Of a DNA stretch of 64,000 nt, positions 49,127 through 59,362 are shown in pieces. The first letter of the stretch is position 1. The number at the start of each line of letters is the position of its first letter. The notes under the pieces are model-generated. The model was given only the letters and a program-made list of their open reading frames with translations, ran no database searches and was not told where the DNA came from. Made by a program: the position numbers and the translations under genes. The DNA comes from Bacteroidota bacterium (lineage in GTDB: Bacteria > Bacteroidota > Bacteroidia > Chitinophagales > Chitinophagaceae), in assembly GCA_016715505.1 (NCBI GenBank), contig JADJZY010000032.1, positions 186,001 through 250,000 on the forward strand, read 5' to 3'.

Positions 49127-50032
49127 ATGCAAATCAAAAAAATCGTCCTTTTATTCTGTATCCCCATATTCTTGGGTCTAAATGCTTGTCAAGAACAAGG
49201 TCCGCAAGACAATCAAACATCCGGAAGTATTAAAATTTCCATTGACGAAACCTATCAACCTATCATGGAAGAACAATTAAAAATTTTCCGCTCCAGGTTT
49301 CCGAATGCACAAATTCTGGCTGAATATAAACCGGAAGCTGAGTGTTTTAAAGACTTTTTCGAGGATACGACCCGGGTGATTTTTGTGACCCGGGAATTGA
49401 ATGAAGAAGAAAGGAAATTCTGTGAATCAAAACAAATTGTTCCAAAAAGTATGGCTATGGCCAGAGATGCGGTGGTTTTTATCACATCGCGAAGTTCAAA
49501 AGACTCAAATTTTGCCTTGTCTCAAATCAAAGAAATCCTGAAGGGAACCGAAAACGCAGCAAAATATCAAATCGTTTTTGATCATAAAGCTTCCAGTACG
49601 GTCAGATACATCACCGATTCTTTGATTCCGGGAAGTAAATTATCAGAAAATATTTTTGCTACCAATAATAGTCAAGAAGTGATTGATTATGTGTCGAAAA
49701 ACGAAAATACCATTGGCGTAATCGGCGTCAGTTGGGTGGCGGATCAAAGCGATTCTACCGTCGAGAGTTTTTTGTCGCAAGTTCGTGTGGCAGGAATCAA
49801 GCCGGATACAGGAAAAATTACCGCTTTTGTGAAACCCTATCAGGCTTATATCGGTTTAAGGGAATATCCTTGTACTCGCAATTTTTACTTTATCAGCAAG
49901 GAGTCATGGCAGGGGTTAGGGACCGGATTGGTGAATTATTTATGCAGAGATGGCCAATTAGTCTTTAAACAAGCCAAATTGTTTCCCTTGAGGGTTAATG
50001 TGCTTTTGCGTGAAACAAATGCACAAGAATAA
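49127..50032 (+). CDS. PstS-like phosphate-binding-type lipoprotein
   Basis: A periplasmic-binding-type lipoprotein, 301 residues, intact. The lipobox LGLNAC (Cys21) marks lipid attachment. The body matches the PstS-like fold: GSIKISIDETYQPIMEEQL, IFVTRELNEEE, DAVVFITSRSSKD and IGVIGVSWVADQSDS, then GLREYPCTRNFYFISKE. There are no pstCAB genes nearby. In Bacteroidota such proteins are commonly encoded next to TonB/ExbBD and a TPR protein; here only the TPR gene follows (96 bases). Phosphate binding is therefore uncertain. Confidence 0.82.
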   Translation: MQIKKIVLLFCIPIFLGLNACQEQGPQDNQTSGSIKISIDETYQPIMEEQLKIFRSRFPNAQILAEYKPEAECFKDFFEDTTRVIFVTRELNEEERKFCESKQIVPKSMAMARDAVVFITSRSSKDSNFALSQIKEILKGTENAAKYQIVFDHKASSTVRYITDSLIPGSKLSENIFATNNSQEVIDYVSKNENTIGVIGVSWVADQSDSTVESFLSQVRVAGIKPDTGKITAFVKPYQAYIGLREYPCTRNFYFISKESWQGLGTGLVNYLCRDGQLVFKQAKLFPLRVNVLLRETNAQE

Positions 50033-50128
50033 AATTTTCGTTAAGTGATACCTTGAATCATAACCTTTATGGATATTTGCCATCCATATAATCATTGAAT
50101 GGCCGTAAGGCAAAGAATACAATAAAAA

Positions 50129-51707
50129 ATGAAAATGAACAGCATCAAAAAAACAAGCCTGGTTTTGGCTATGGTCCTGACTTCCATGAGCAATCTTTTT
50201 GCACAATCCATGGAAGATGGCGTGAAAAAATTTAAATACAAAAGATACGAAAGTGCTAAAGCGATATTTAGTACTATGACAGACCCCTTGTCGAACTACT
50301 ATTTGGGATTGATCGAAATAGAAAATGAAAATTTAAAAGCTGCAGAAGCAATATTTCAAAAATTCATGGATGATCCTGCGAATCAGGCTGGTTTGGCCCG
50401 TGTCAAATTATTGCAAAAAGATGTTACCACTGCAACCAGTTTAATTGAGAAAGCCGCTTCAAAGGCGAAAAAGAAAGATATCCGTCCTTTGCAATATGCT
50501 GCAGATGCGATTACTTATACCGAAGGAATGGATCCAAACAAAGCCATTGAATTGTATAAAAAGGCTCTTGAAACTGAGAAAAATGGCGATTTATATATCG
50601 GATTGGGAGATGCCTATCGCAAATTGCAAGGTGGTGGTGGTAATGCCATGACCAATTATGAAAATGCTGAAATGTTTCCTGCTGTACAATCTCTGGCCAA
50701 TTACAAAAAGGGAAATTTATGGTATGCGGCCAAAAATTACGATAGTGCACTTGCCAATTATGCACGAGCATCTGAGCTGGATAAAGAAAATCCCTTGCCG
50801 TTTAAAGCACTTGCTGATGCATACTATAAAGTGAACAGATTTAAATTGTCGAAAGAAAATATTGAGAAATATCTCGAATTGTCAGATAAAAGCATTGATG
50901 ACCAGATTCAGTATGCCAATACCCTTTATTTGGCCAAAGAATACCAGAATGCGATTCAAAAAATGAATGACTTAATTGGCAAAGGTGCTGAAAGACCATA
51001 TATGTATCGTGTCATCGGATTTAGCCAATACGAAACCAAAGACTTTACAAATGCCAAAATGAATATGGATAAATTTTTTGCAAAACAAGATCCGCTTAAA
51101 ATTATTCCTCAGGATCATATCTATTATGGTAAAATTCTCTTGAAGGATACCAACACGGCATCTTTGGCTGAAAGTTCATTCAATAAAGGAATTGCCATTG
51201 ATACCAGCAGTGATAAAACACCCGTTTTCAGAAATATTGCTGAGGCTTATTATGATGCTGAAATGTATGGGAATTCAGGAAATTGGTACAAAAAATTGTC
51301 GAAAGCAATTCACCCGGCATTGAAGCTGTTGATTATTGGTGGTCTGGAGTCATGTATTTCTATGCGCGTGACTATGCGAATGCGGAGCCGATGATTCGTT
51401 TATATAATTCAAAATATCCTGATGAACCAACCAGTATTTTTTGGATGGCCAGAATTACGGAAGCGACTAAAGACAAAGACTATAAAACTGGAGCTGCCAA
51501 GGATTATTACAACCAATGGATCGGGAAAATCAACGAAGATCCTGCCAAGAAAAAGATCTTTTAAAAGCTTACACTTATTTAGCAATGGTTGCATATACCG
51601 CCAATAATAAGGATGATGCGAAATTGTATAGTGATAAACTGATTTCTTTGGATCCTGCCAATAGTGTAGGAACCCAGATTCAGAAAGCGCTTCCTGCCAT
51701 GAAGTAA
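50129..51707 (+). CDS. exported tetratricopeptide repeat protein (frameshifted)
   Basis: About 525 residues after bridging breaks near 51290 and 51560. A signal peptide (SLVLAMVLTSMSNLFAQ) precedes many TPR helices, for example YESAKAIFSTMTDPLSNYYL, PNKAIELYKKALE, NYDSALANYARASELDKENP and YANAEPMIRLYNSKYPDEP. It is probably periplasmic and serves as a scaffold. It follows the PstS-like lipoprotein gene, a pairing seen in other Bacteroidota. A strong terminator ends the unit. Confidence 0.85.
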
Positions 51708-51730
51708 ACAAAAGAACAATTTTGAATGAT

Positions 51731-51761
51731 AAAACGGAGGATTTGGTCCTCCGTTTTCTTT
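51731..51761 (+). terminator. rho-independent terminator after the TPR gene
   Basis: An 11-bp stem (AAAACGGAGGA/TCCTCCGTTTT) with a 5-base loop, followed by CTTTT. Confidence 0.85.
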
Positions 51762-51814
51762 TCCACAATAAATGTGAATTCTGAATCGAATTATAAATTT
51801 TTAAGATATTTGGT

Positions 51815-51822
51815 TACCTTTG
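51815..51822 (+). promoter_or_regulatory. -7 promoter element of atpG
   Basis: TACCTTTG, then GC, 25 bases before the atpG ATG. No TTG at -33 is seen. Confidence 0.5.
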
Positions 51823-51847
51823 CGGGCAAATTTAAACGAATCCATTC

Positions 51848-52729
51848 ATGTCAGGCCAACTTAAGGAAGTACGACTACGTATCAAATCAGTAGGAACGAC
51901 GCAACAAATTACCAAAGCAATGAAAATGGTAAGTGCTGCGAAGTTGAGAAGGGCACAGGATGCCATCCTGCAAATGCGTCCATATGCTGAAAAATTACAG
52001 GAAATGCTCGGTAATATTATCGGAAGTGTGGATGGAAATCTGGGTGGTGGACTGAATGCTGAGCGTCCGGTTGAAAAAGTTCTCATCATTTTAGTTACCA
52101 GCGATAGAGGTTTATGCGGAGCATTTAACTCAAATCTGGTAAAATTGGTGAAGTCAACTATTCAGCATAAATACAAGGATTTGGCGGCAAAAGGACAAGT
52201 GACCATTTTACCCATAGGTAAAAAGGGGTTTGAGGCTTTTGGAAGAGCCAATATGCCGATGATTGAGCAATTTTGGAATCTTTTCAGTGATTTGAATTTT
52301 GATAAAGTAAAAGATGTTGCAGAGTATGTTCGACAAGCCTTTATCAATAAAGAGTTTGATCGGGTGGATTTGGTGTATAGCCGTTTTAGAAATGCCGCTA
52401 CACAGGAATTCGTTTGTGAGCAGCATTTGCCTATTCCTAAAACCAAAACCAATTCAAGTGAGTCGGTGACTGATTTTATTTTTGAACCGTCCAAAGAGGT
52501 ATTGATTCAGGAATTGATGCCCAAAATTTTAAATACCCAGATTTTTAAAGGTGTTTTGGATAGTCATGCTTCTGAACATGGTGCGCGTATGACTGCCATG
52601 GATAAAGCGACTGAAAATGCTGAAGAAATGTTACGATCTCTGAGAATATCTTATAATCGTGCCCGTCAGGCTGCAATTACAACCGAATTGACCGAAATTG
52701 TCAGTGGTGCAGCGGCTCTGCAGGGTTAA
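51848..52729 (+). CDS. atpG: ATP synthase F1 gamma subunit
   Basis: The rotor shaft of the F1 ATPase. 293 residues, intact. Both ends are diagnostic: GQLKEVRLRIKSVGTTQQITKAMKMVSAAKLRRAQ at the N-terminus, given here as two joined motifs, and HGARMTAMDKATENAEEM, YNRARQAAITTELTEIVSGAAAL at the C-terminus; LVTSDRGLCGAFN is also typical. It has its own promoter element and a perfect terminator, and no other ATP synthase genes lie next to it in the window. Confidence 0.96.
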   Translation: MSGQLKEVRLRIKSVGTTQQITKAMKMVSAAKLRRAQDAILQMRPYAEKLQEMLGNIIGSVDGNLGGGLNAERPVEKVLIILVTSDRGLCGAFNSNLVKLVKSTIQHKYKDLAAKGQVTILPIGKKGFEAFGRANMPMIEQFWNLFSDLNFDKVKDVAEYVRQAFINKEFDRVDLVYSRFRNAATQEFVCEQHLPIPKTKTNSSESVTDFIFEPSKEVLIQELMPKILNTQIFKGVLDSHASEHGARMTAMDKATENAEEMLRSLRISYNRARQAAITTELTEIVSGAAALQG

Positions 52730-52747
52730 TGAAAATACACTAAACAC

Positions 52748-52786
52748 AAACGAGAACGATCCGCCGAAGGCGGATCGTTCTCGTTT
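52748..52786 (+). terminator. terminator of atpG, perfect 18-bp stem
   Basis: A perfect 18-bp stem (52748-52765 with 52769-52786) and a GAA loop, GC-rich inside, ending in TTT. It is unusually long and can work in both directions, also shielding the convergent icmF gene. Confidence 0.85.
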
Positions 52787-52969
52787 AAACTCATTTAAAG
52801 CCCATACTCTGCAATCACTGTTTACAAAAAGTGCTGAACTGGCAATTTACAAATGCATTTTACGGAAATGGAATATTGTTCATTTCATCATAAAAGCCTA
52901 ATAGCCTTTATAACTGCGGCGGGGGACAGCAGCCCTAAATAGAATAGATTTTACTTTAATCCAACTACT

Positions 52970-55900
52970 TTACATCGACCTGCGGTACTGTCCGCCTACT
53001 TCAAACAACGCTTTTGTGATTTGCCCTAAAGAACAGTATTTCACTGTTTCCATGAGTTCTTCAAAAAGATTTTCGTTATGAATGGCTTTATTCTGCAGAC
53101 GTTTAAGCATTTCAGGTCCTTTTGCGCCGCTTCGTTCCCACAAATTTTGAATGCCTTTAATCTGAAATTCTTTTTCTTCTGTGGCCGAACGAATCACCTC
53201 TTGTGGTAATACGGTTGGTGAGCCGGTTGAACTCAAAAATGTGTTGACACCAATGATTGGAAATTCTCCGGTATGTTTCAAGTTCTCGTAATACAAACTT
53301 TCTTCCTGAATTTTACTACGTTGATACATGGTTTCCATGGCTCCTAATACACCACCTCTTTCCGTAATTCGATCGAATTCAGCATAGACCGCATTTTCTA
53401 CCAATTCAGTTAATTCCTCAATGATAAATGAATTTTGAAGTGGGTTTTCATTTTTGGCCAGGCTTAATTCGCGATTGATGATCAACTGTATGGCCATGGC
53501 GCGTCTCACACTTTCTTCGGTAGGCGTTGTGATTGCTTCATCATAAGCATTGGTGTGGAGCGAATTACAGTTATCATATATCGCATATAAGGCCTGAAGT
53601 GTGGTTCGAATATCATTGAAGTCAATTTCCTGAGCATGTAAGCTGCGTCCTGATGTTTGAATATGATATTTCAACATCTGACTTCTTTCATTTCCGCCAT
53701 ATTTATGTTTCATGGCTTTCGCCCATATTCTTCGGGCAACCCGTCCTATCACACTATACTCCGGATCAATGCCATTGCTGAAGAAAAATGATAAGTTTGG
53801 TGCAAAATCATCAATATGCATACCCCGGCTTAGGTAGTATTCCACAAAGGTGAATCCATTACTCAGGGTGAAGGCTAACTGGGATATTGGATTGGCGCCT
53901 GCCTCGGCGATATGGTATCCACTGATACTGACGCTGTAAAAATTTCTAACTTGTTGATCAATAAAATATTGTTGCACATCACCCATCAGTTTCAAAGAAA
54001 ATTCAGTACTGAAAATACAGGTGTTTTGCGCTTGATCTTCTTTGAGAATATCTGCCTGTACTGTACCTCTCACTTGCTTCAAGGTTTCCGTTTTTATTTT
54101 TTGATAAACATCTGCCGGAAGAACCTGATCGCCGGTAACTCCTAAAAGCATTAACCCCAGTCCATTATTTCCTTCAGGTAGTTCGCCACCATTTTCACTC
54201 ATAGAATGATTAAAATACGTAGGTTTCAGATGCTCCTTTCCTGCAAAAAATGATTTTATTTTTTCTTCAATTTCTTGCTCTAATCCATGTTGTTTGATAT
54301 AGATTTCACACTGCTGATCAATGGCTGCATTCATAAAAAAGGCAGCAATGATGCTGGCAGGGCCATTGATGGTCATACTAACCGATGTTTTCGGATCAGC
54401 CAGATTGAAACCACTATACAACTTTTTAGCATCATCCAATGAAGGAACACTTACACCACTATTTCCAATTTTTCCATAAATATCCGGGCGATGATCCGGG
54501 TCATTTCCATACAAGGTAACGCTGTCAAATGCCGTACTTAAACGGGCAGCAGGCAATCCTTTTGAAACATAATGGAAACGTTTATTGGTTCTTTCCGGTC
54601 CACCTTCACCCGCAAACATACGAGTCGGGTCTTCACCTTCACGCTTGAATGGATAAATGCCGGCTGCATAAGGAAACTCACCCGGGAAATTTTCCATGAG
54701 GCACCATTTTAAGATTTCACCCCATGACTCATAGCGCGGTACGGAGACCTTAGGTATCTGAGAGTGACTCAGACTTTCGGAATGGGTTTTGATTTTTAAT
54801 TCTTTATCCCGCACTTTGAAGGTATAGTACTCGTCGGTGTATTTTTTCTTTTTGGCTTCCCAGTTTTCGAGCAGCATTTTATTCTTTGGATCGAGGTCTA
54901 ATTCTACTTTTGCATAAACCTCTTGCAACACTTTAATCAAACGATCTGCATCTTCAACACCTGATTCGCTCATTGTTTTGATCGTCTGCTGTATACCAAA
55001 TAGTTTTTGAGCAATGTTACCTTGTTGCTCTGCCCATTGATCATATTTTCGATTATTCTCTGTGATTTCACTCAAATAACGTGTTCTGGAAGGTGGGATA
55101 ATAAAGATTTTTTCACTCATTTCTTCAGAAGCATGGAATCCTGAATTTAAATCAGCCCCGGTTTTTTCAACAATTTTATCCATCAACGCTCTGTATAAAG
55201 TATTGGCCCCCGGATCGTTAAATTGTGATGCAATCGTTCCAAATACCGGCATGTTTTCAGCTTCCTGATCAAATAACTTATGGTTACGTTGATATTGTTT
55301 TTTAACATCCCGCAACGCATCCATCGCACCTCGTTTATCAAATTTGTTGATGGCTATGATATCGGCAAAATCTAACATGTCAATTTTTTCCAACTGGGTA
55401 GCAGCACCATATTCCGGTGTCATCACATACATACAAACATTGCTATGTTCTGTAATTTCGGTATCGCTTTGTCCGATCCCACTGGTTTCAAGAATGATTA
55501 AATCAAATTGTGATGTTTTGAGGATATCCACCGCATCCTGAACATATTTACTCAAGGCTAAATTGCTCTGGCGTGTGGCCATACTGCGCATAAAAACCCG
55601 ATTACTCCGAATGGCATTCATCCGAATTCTGTCACCTAATAATGCGCCTCCTGTTTTCCGTTTTGAAGGATCGACGGATACAATACCAATCCGTTTCTCC
55701 GGAAAGTCTATTAAAAATCTTCTCACCAATTCATCGACTAAACTACTTTTTCCTGCTCCTCCTGTACTTGTTATCCCTAAAACCGGGGTCTGACTATTTT
55801 TCGAATTTTCGCGAACTTTGGTTAACATTTGCTGCGTTTCAGGTGCATCCGGAAAATTTTCAGCAGCACTGATACAGCGCGCTATACTTCGAAAATCTTT

Positions 55901-56368
55901 TTTCTCAAGGTATGAAACTTCACCATTTAAATGTTGACCGGTTGGGTAATCACTCTTTTCCAACAAATCATCAATCATACCCTGTAATCCCATGGCTCTT
56001 CCATCGTCCGGACTATAAACCCGGGTAATGCCATAAGCTTGTAGCTCATTAATTTCATCCGGGAGTATGACACCTCCGCCACCGGCAAAAATTTTAATAT
56101 GGCTACAGCCTTTTTCGTTTAATAAATCGTACATATACTTGAGATACTCAACATGCCCACCTTGATAGGAGGTCATGGCAATGGCATTGGCATCTTCCTG
56201 AATCGCACAATCCACAACGTCCTGAACACTTCGGTCATGACCCAAATGAATCACTTCAGCCCCGCTGGATTGCATAACGCGTCGCATGATATTGATCGAT
56301 GCATCATGTCCATCAAATAGAGATGCGGCTGTTACAATTCGGATTTTATTTTTAGGTTGGTACATCAT
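52970..56368 (-). CDS. icmF: fused isobutyryl-CoA mutase IcmF
   Basis: A single-chain B12-dependent mutase that interconverts isobutyryl-CoA and n-butyryl-CoA, with its own G-protein chaperone. 1,132 residues, intact. Order: a B12-binding domain (residues 8-140; LFDGHDASINIMRR with His21), a MeaB-like GTPase (about 190-420; Walker A STGGAGKSS at 201-209, ILETSGIGQSD and NKFDKRG), then the mutase barrel (about 560-1132) with YPFKREGEDPTRMFAGEGGP and RFHYVSKGLPAARLSTAFDS. The domain order separates it from MutB. It has its own promoter and is convergent with atpG. The exact acyl-CoA range is inferred from the family. Confidence 0.93.
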   Translation of the reverse strand: MMYQPKNKIRIVTAASLFDGHDASINIMRRVMQSSGAEVIHLGHDRSVQDVVDCAIQEDANAIAMTSYQGGHVEYLKYMYDLLNEKGCSHIKIFAGGGGVILPDEINELQAYGITRVYSPDDGRAMGLQGMIDDLLEKSDYPTGQHLNGEVSYLEKKDFRSIARCISAAENFPDAPETQQMLTKVRENSKNSQTPVLGITSTGGAGKSSLVDELVRRFLIDFPEKRIGIVSVDPSKRKTGGALLGDRIRMNAIRSNRVFMRSMATRQSNLALSKYVQDAVDILKTSQFDLIILETSGIGQSDTEITEHSNVCMYVMTPEYGAATQLEKIDMLDFADIIAINKFDKRGAMDALRDVKKQYQRNHKLFDQEAENMPVFGTIASQFNDPGANTLYRALMDKIVEKTGADLNSGFHASEEMSEKIFIIPPSRTRYLSEITENNRKYDQWAEQQGNIAQKLFGIQQTIKTMSESGVEDADRLIKVLQEVYAKVELDLDPKNKMLLENWEAKKKKYTDEYYTFKVRDKELKIKTHSESLSHSQIPKVSVPRYESWGEILKWCLMENFPGEFPYAAGIYPFKREGEDPTRMFAGEGGPERTNKRFHYVSKGLPAARLSTAFDSVTLYGNDPDHRPDIYGKIGNSGVSVPSLDDAKKLYSGFNLADPKTSVSMTINGPASIIAAFFMNAAIDQQCEIYIKQHGLEQEIEEKIKSFFAGKEHLKPTYFNHSMSENGGELPEGNNGLGLMLLGVTGDQVLPADVYQKIKTETLKQVRGTVQADILKEDQAQNTCIFSTEFSLKLMGDVQQYFIDQQVRNFYSVSISGYHIAEAGANPISQLAFTLSNGFTFVEYYLSRGMHIDDFAPNLSFFFSNGIDPEYSVIGRVARRIWAKAMKHKYGGNERSQMLKYHIQTSGRSLHAQEIDFNDIRTTLQALYAIYDNCNSLHTNAYDEAITTPTEESVRRAMAIQLIINRELSLAKNENPLQNSFIIEELTELVENAVYAEFDRITERGGVLGAMETMYQRSKIQEESLYYENLKHTGEFPIIGVNTFLSSTGSPTVLPQEVIRSATEEKEFQIKGIQNLWERSGAKGPEMLKRLQNKAIHNENLFEELMETVKYCSLGQITKALFEVGGQYRRSM

Positions 56369-56403
56369 TTATTTTTTTAAGGCTGCCTAATTCAGCAGCA
56401 CGA

Positions 56404-56433
56404 CAAAAGTAAAAAAAATAGGCATACCTTCAA
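56404..56433 (-). promoter_or_regulatory. icmF promoter
   Basis: On the minus strand TTG (56431-56433), a 19-base spacer and TACTTTTG (56404-56411), 35 bases before the icmF start. The rest of the gap up to 56636 shows nothing else I can support. Confidence 0.6.
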
Positions 56434-56636
56434 GCCTAAGCGGGTAGAATACGCTGTGTTTGGTTTTTATTGGGGCGGTTTTGTTGCGGATTCCGTGATT
56501 GGTCATCCTGATTATAGATCTTCTATCATTTTAGCACCTTTTCAAGATTTTCAACCAGATTTTTTTTGTGTTTCTAAACTACGTAAACTCCTTATGCAGG
56601 GGCAGCGATATCTTTACAATGTGAATACGATATTTA

Positions 56637-57597
56637 ATGATGGTCAACTTAAAAAGGGAGAGGTGCTCAAACGAATCCTGCCAATCGATTTCAGTTAAAA
56701 TCGTATCAGATTGAACATCCTGAAGCCATCGATGATTGGGAACAACAAAAATTGGAGACCACTTACTATGAAGAGCAAAGTCGTACAATCGTCAATAAAA
56801 TCAATAGTCCGGATATTCCTCTTTCCTGGTCCTTAAATCCCTATCAGGGGTGTGAACATGGTTGTATTTACTGTTATGCCCGAAATTCCCATGAATATTG
56901 GGGATTGGGTGCCGGAACAGATTTCGAAAGCAAAATTCTGATCAAAAGACAAGCACCTCAGATGCTCCGTGAACTCTTTTCTTCTAAAAAATGGTATCCT
57001 TCACCCATTTCTTTGAGTGGAAATACCGATTGTTATCAACCCATTGAACGTAAACTGGAATTAACCCGATCGATTTTGCAGGTATGCCTGGATTATGGAA
57101 ATCCGGTTGGTATCATTACCAAAAATGCGCTGGTACTCAGAGATTTAGACATCCTACAGGAATTAAATGCAAAAAAATTGGTATCGGTTTACATTTCTGT
57201 TACCAGCATGGACGAAACGTTAAGAAGGAAATTGGAGCCACGAACTTCAACTTATTCTCAGCGTATTTCTATCATCGAACAATTAAGTAAAGCGGGTATT
57301 CATTGTGGTGTGATGAATGCCCCCATCATTCCCGGTTTAAATGATACCCACATGTATGAAGTTTTACGGCAAGCATCTCATGCAGGTGCTAAATCGGCTG
57401 GTTATACAATCGTTCGTCTCAATGGTGCCATCGGAGGTATTTTTAAAGATTGGTTGGAAAAGGCTTATCCCGAAAAGCTTTCTAAAGTATGGAACGGTAT
57501 TCAGGACATCCATGGCGGATCAGTTGCGGATTCCCGATTTCATACCCGCATGAAAGGTGAAGGGGCCTTTGCAGATATTATTTCACAGCAATTTTAA
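56637..57597 (+). CDS. PA0069-family radical SAM protein (frameshifted N-terminus)
   Basis: A radical-SAM protein of the PA0069/spore-photolyase-like family, function not established. After a one-base correction in the run near 56655 the N-terminus reads GRGAQTNPANRF, the family's hallmark. The cluster motif is CEHGCIYCYARNSHEYWGL, followed by SGNTDCYQPIERKLELTR, GIITKNALVLRDLDIL, PRTSTYSQRI and MNAPIIPGLND. The start is an ATG at 56637 or 56640. About 320 residues. It is divergent from icmF; pyrR follows 25 bases downstream, so the genes may be co-transcribed. Confidence 0.87.
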
Positions 57598-57622
57598 CGC
57601 TATGTAAAACAATTCGGTTTAA

Positions 57623-58309
57623 ATGAAACACCCTTCGAATTTAATCTGGAGGCCTTTTGCAGACTACAACCCGGTCAACTTCGTTTATTTTAATCATGGA
57701 ATTCGCCATAAATTGCATTACCGGAAACAGCGAGAAGATATTAACTTTGCGCAAATCCAAACTTTGAGAACCATTTTAGATAAGCAGAAATTTAAAGTAG
57801 TCATCGAACGACTATCGCATCAGCTCATCGAAAATCACGGTGATTTTAATCATTCTGTTCTGATAGGTATACAGCCAAGAGGGATATTTCTGGCAGAACG
57901 TATACTCAGTTATACCCAGCAATTGATTCAAAAAAACATTCCTTATGGAAAATTAGATATTACTTTTTACCGCGATGATTTTAAAAGCGGGAAGGAAATT
58001 TTAATTCCCTCCGATACCAATATCGATTTTTCACTGGAAGGCAAAAAAGTGATTTTGGTTGATGATGTTTTATTTACCGGCAGAACGATACGTTCGGCGA
58101 TGGATGCAATATTGGATTTCGGAAGACCAGATAAAGTAGAACTAATGACCTTAATAGATCGTCGATTTAGCCGGGAGTTTCCGATACAGGCCGATTATGT
58201 TGGATTAACCATTGATTCAATCATTACTCAAAAAGTAAAAGTTTACTGGAAAGCTCAGGACAAAAAGGATGAAGTTGTATTGTTGGACCATGATAAAAAG
58301 GAATCGTAA
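57623..58309 (+). CDS. pyrR: PyrR-type uracil phosphoribosyltransferase/regulator
   Basis: PyrR regulates pyrimidine genes through mRNA binding in Gram-positives and has uracil phosphoribosyltransferase activity. The PRPP motif VILVDDVLFTGRTIRSAMD and IGIQPRGIFLAERI are clear, as is LIDRRFSREFPIQADYVGL. The conserved region begins near ILDKQKFKVVIERLSHQL, about residue 51 of the longest frame; the first 47 residues (MKHPSNLIWRPFADYN...) look non-homologous, so the true start may be a TTG at 57764 or nearby. The stop overlaps the pyrB start (TAATG), showing coupling. Confidence 0.88.
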   Translation: MKHPSNLIWRPFADYNPVNFVYFNHGIRHKLHYRKQREDINFAQIQTLRTILDKQKFKVVIERLSHQLIENHGDFNHSVLIGIQPRGIFLAERILSYTQQLIQKNIPYGKLDITFYRDDFKSGKEILIPSDTNIDFSLEGKKVILVDDVLFTGRTIRSAMDAILDFGRPDKVELMTLIDRRFSREFPIQADYVGLTIDSIITQKVKVYWKAQDKKDEVVLLDHDKKES

Positions 58310-59235
58310 TGGGATTATCTACCAAACATCTATTGGGCATTAAAGACCTCAAGGCTTCGGATATTGATTTAATTTTTAAAACGGCGGATAACTTTAAAGA
58401 GGTACTCAAAAGACCTATCAAAAAAGTACCTTCCTTGCGGGATACGACTATTGTCAATTTATTTTATGAAAATTCAACCCGGACCAGAATATCGTTTGAA
58501 TTGGCCGAAAAACGATTGGGTGCAGATACCATCAACTTTACTGCCAGTGGTTCCAGTGTAAGCAAAGGTGAAACGCTGCTCGACACAGTGAACAACATTC
58601 TCTCCATGAAGGTGGATATGGTGGTCATGCGTCATAGTGCCAGTGGTGCCCCACTTTTTGTCGAAACATATTCCTGCGGCGATCGTAAATGCCGGCGACG
58701 GAACCAATGAACATCCTACACAAGCATTGTTAGATGCTTTTTCCATTCGCGAAAGACTCGGTCATCTGAAAGGTAAAAAGGTTGCTATCCTGGGGGATAT
58801 CATGCATTCCAGAGTAGCTCTTTCCAATATTTATTTGTTGAAGAAAATGGGGGCAGAAGTACTGGTTTCCGGACCTCCAACGCTCATTCCAAAACATATT
58901 CAAGCCTTAGGGGTAGATGTGACCTATGATATCCGGGAAGCGCTTAATTGGTGTGATGTTGCAAACATTTTGCGTATTCAGCTGGAACGACAAAACATGC
59001 CGCTCTTTTCATCGCTGAGAGAATATTCACTGTATTATGGTGTCAATCAGGCCATTCTTGATTCTTTGAAAAAGAGATTCTGATTATGCATCCCGGACCC
59101 ATCAATCGGGGTGTGGAGTTAAGTTCTGATGCAGCAGATAGCAAACATAGTATGATTTTAGATCAGGTTGAGAATGGAGTTGCGGTTCGGATGGCGGTTT
59201 TGTATCTGCTTTCCGGAAAGCAGGATTTAGCCTAG
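58309..59235 (+). CDS. pyrB: aspartate carbamoyltransferase catalytic subunit (frameshifted)
   Basis: Makes carbamoyl-aspartate in pyrimidine synthesis. Carbamoyl-phosphate binding is in LFYENSTRTRISFELAEKRLGA, with SVSKGETLLDTV and VMRHSASGAP. After a break near 58660 come IPAAIVNAGDGTNEHPTQALLD, KKVAILGDIMHSRVALSN and, after a second break near 59080, MHPGPINRGVELSSD. The stop is at 59233-59235; about 308 residues. Translationally coupled to pyrR. No pyrI regulatory subunit is visible, as is usual in bacteria with PyrR. Confidence 0.93.
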
Positions 59236-59312
59236 TTCAATTATTTCCCAGAGCAACTTTGACTGAAATGGAATTTGCCGTTTTGGGTATAGCCTTTACC
59301 GCTTAAAAACAC

Positions 59313-59320
59313 TATTTTTG
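59313..59320 (+). promoter_or_regulatory. candidate -7 element of ftsY
   Basis: TATTTTTG, followed by C, fits TAnnTTTG 42 bases before the start; no clear -33. Confidence 0.4.
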
Positions 59321-59362
59321 CAGCCCCTGCATATGACAAATCAACAAGCAGGAGGCTGAAAT

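Noticed and set aside
56456..56698. 80-residue plus-strand frame before the PA0069-type gene
   Set aside because: Its last part is the shifted N-terminus of the radical SAM protein and the first part has no recognisable features.
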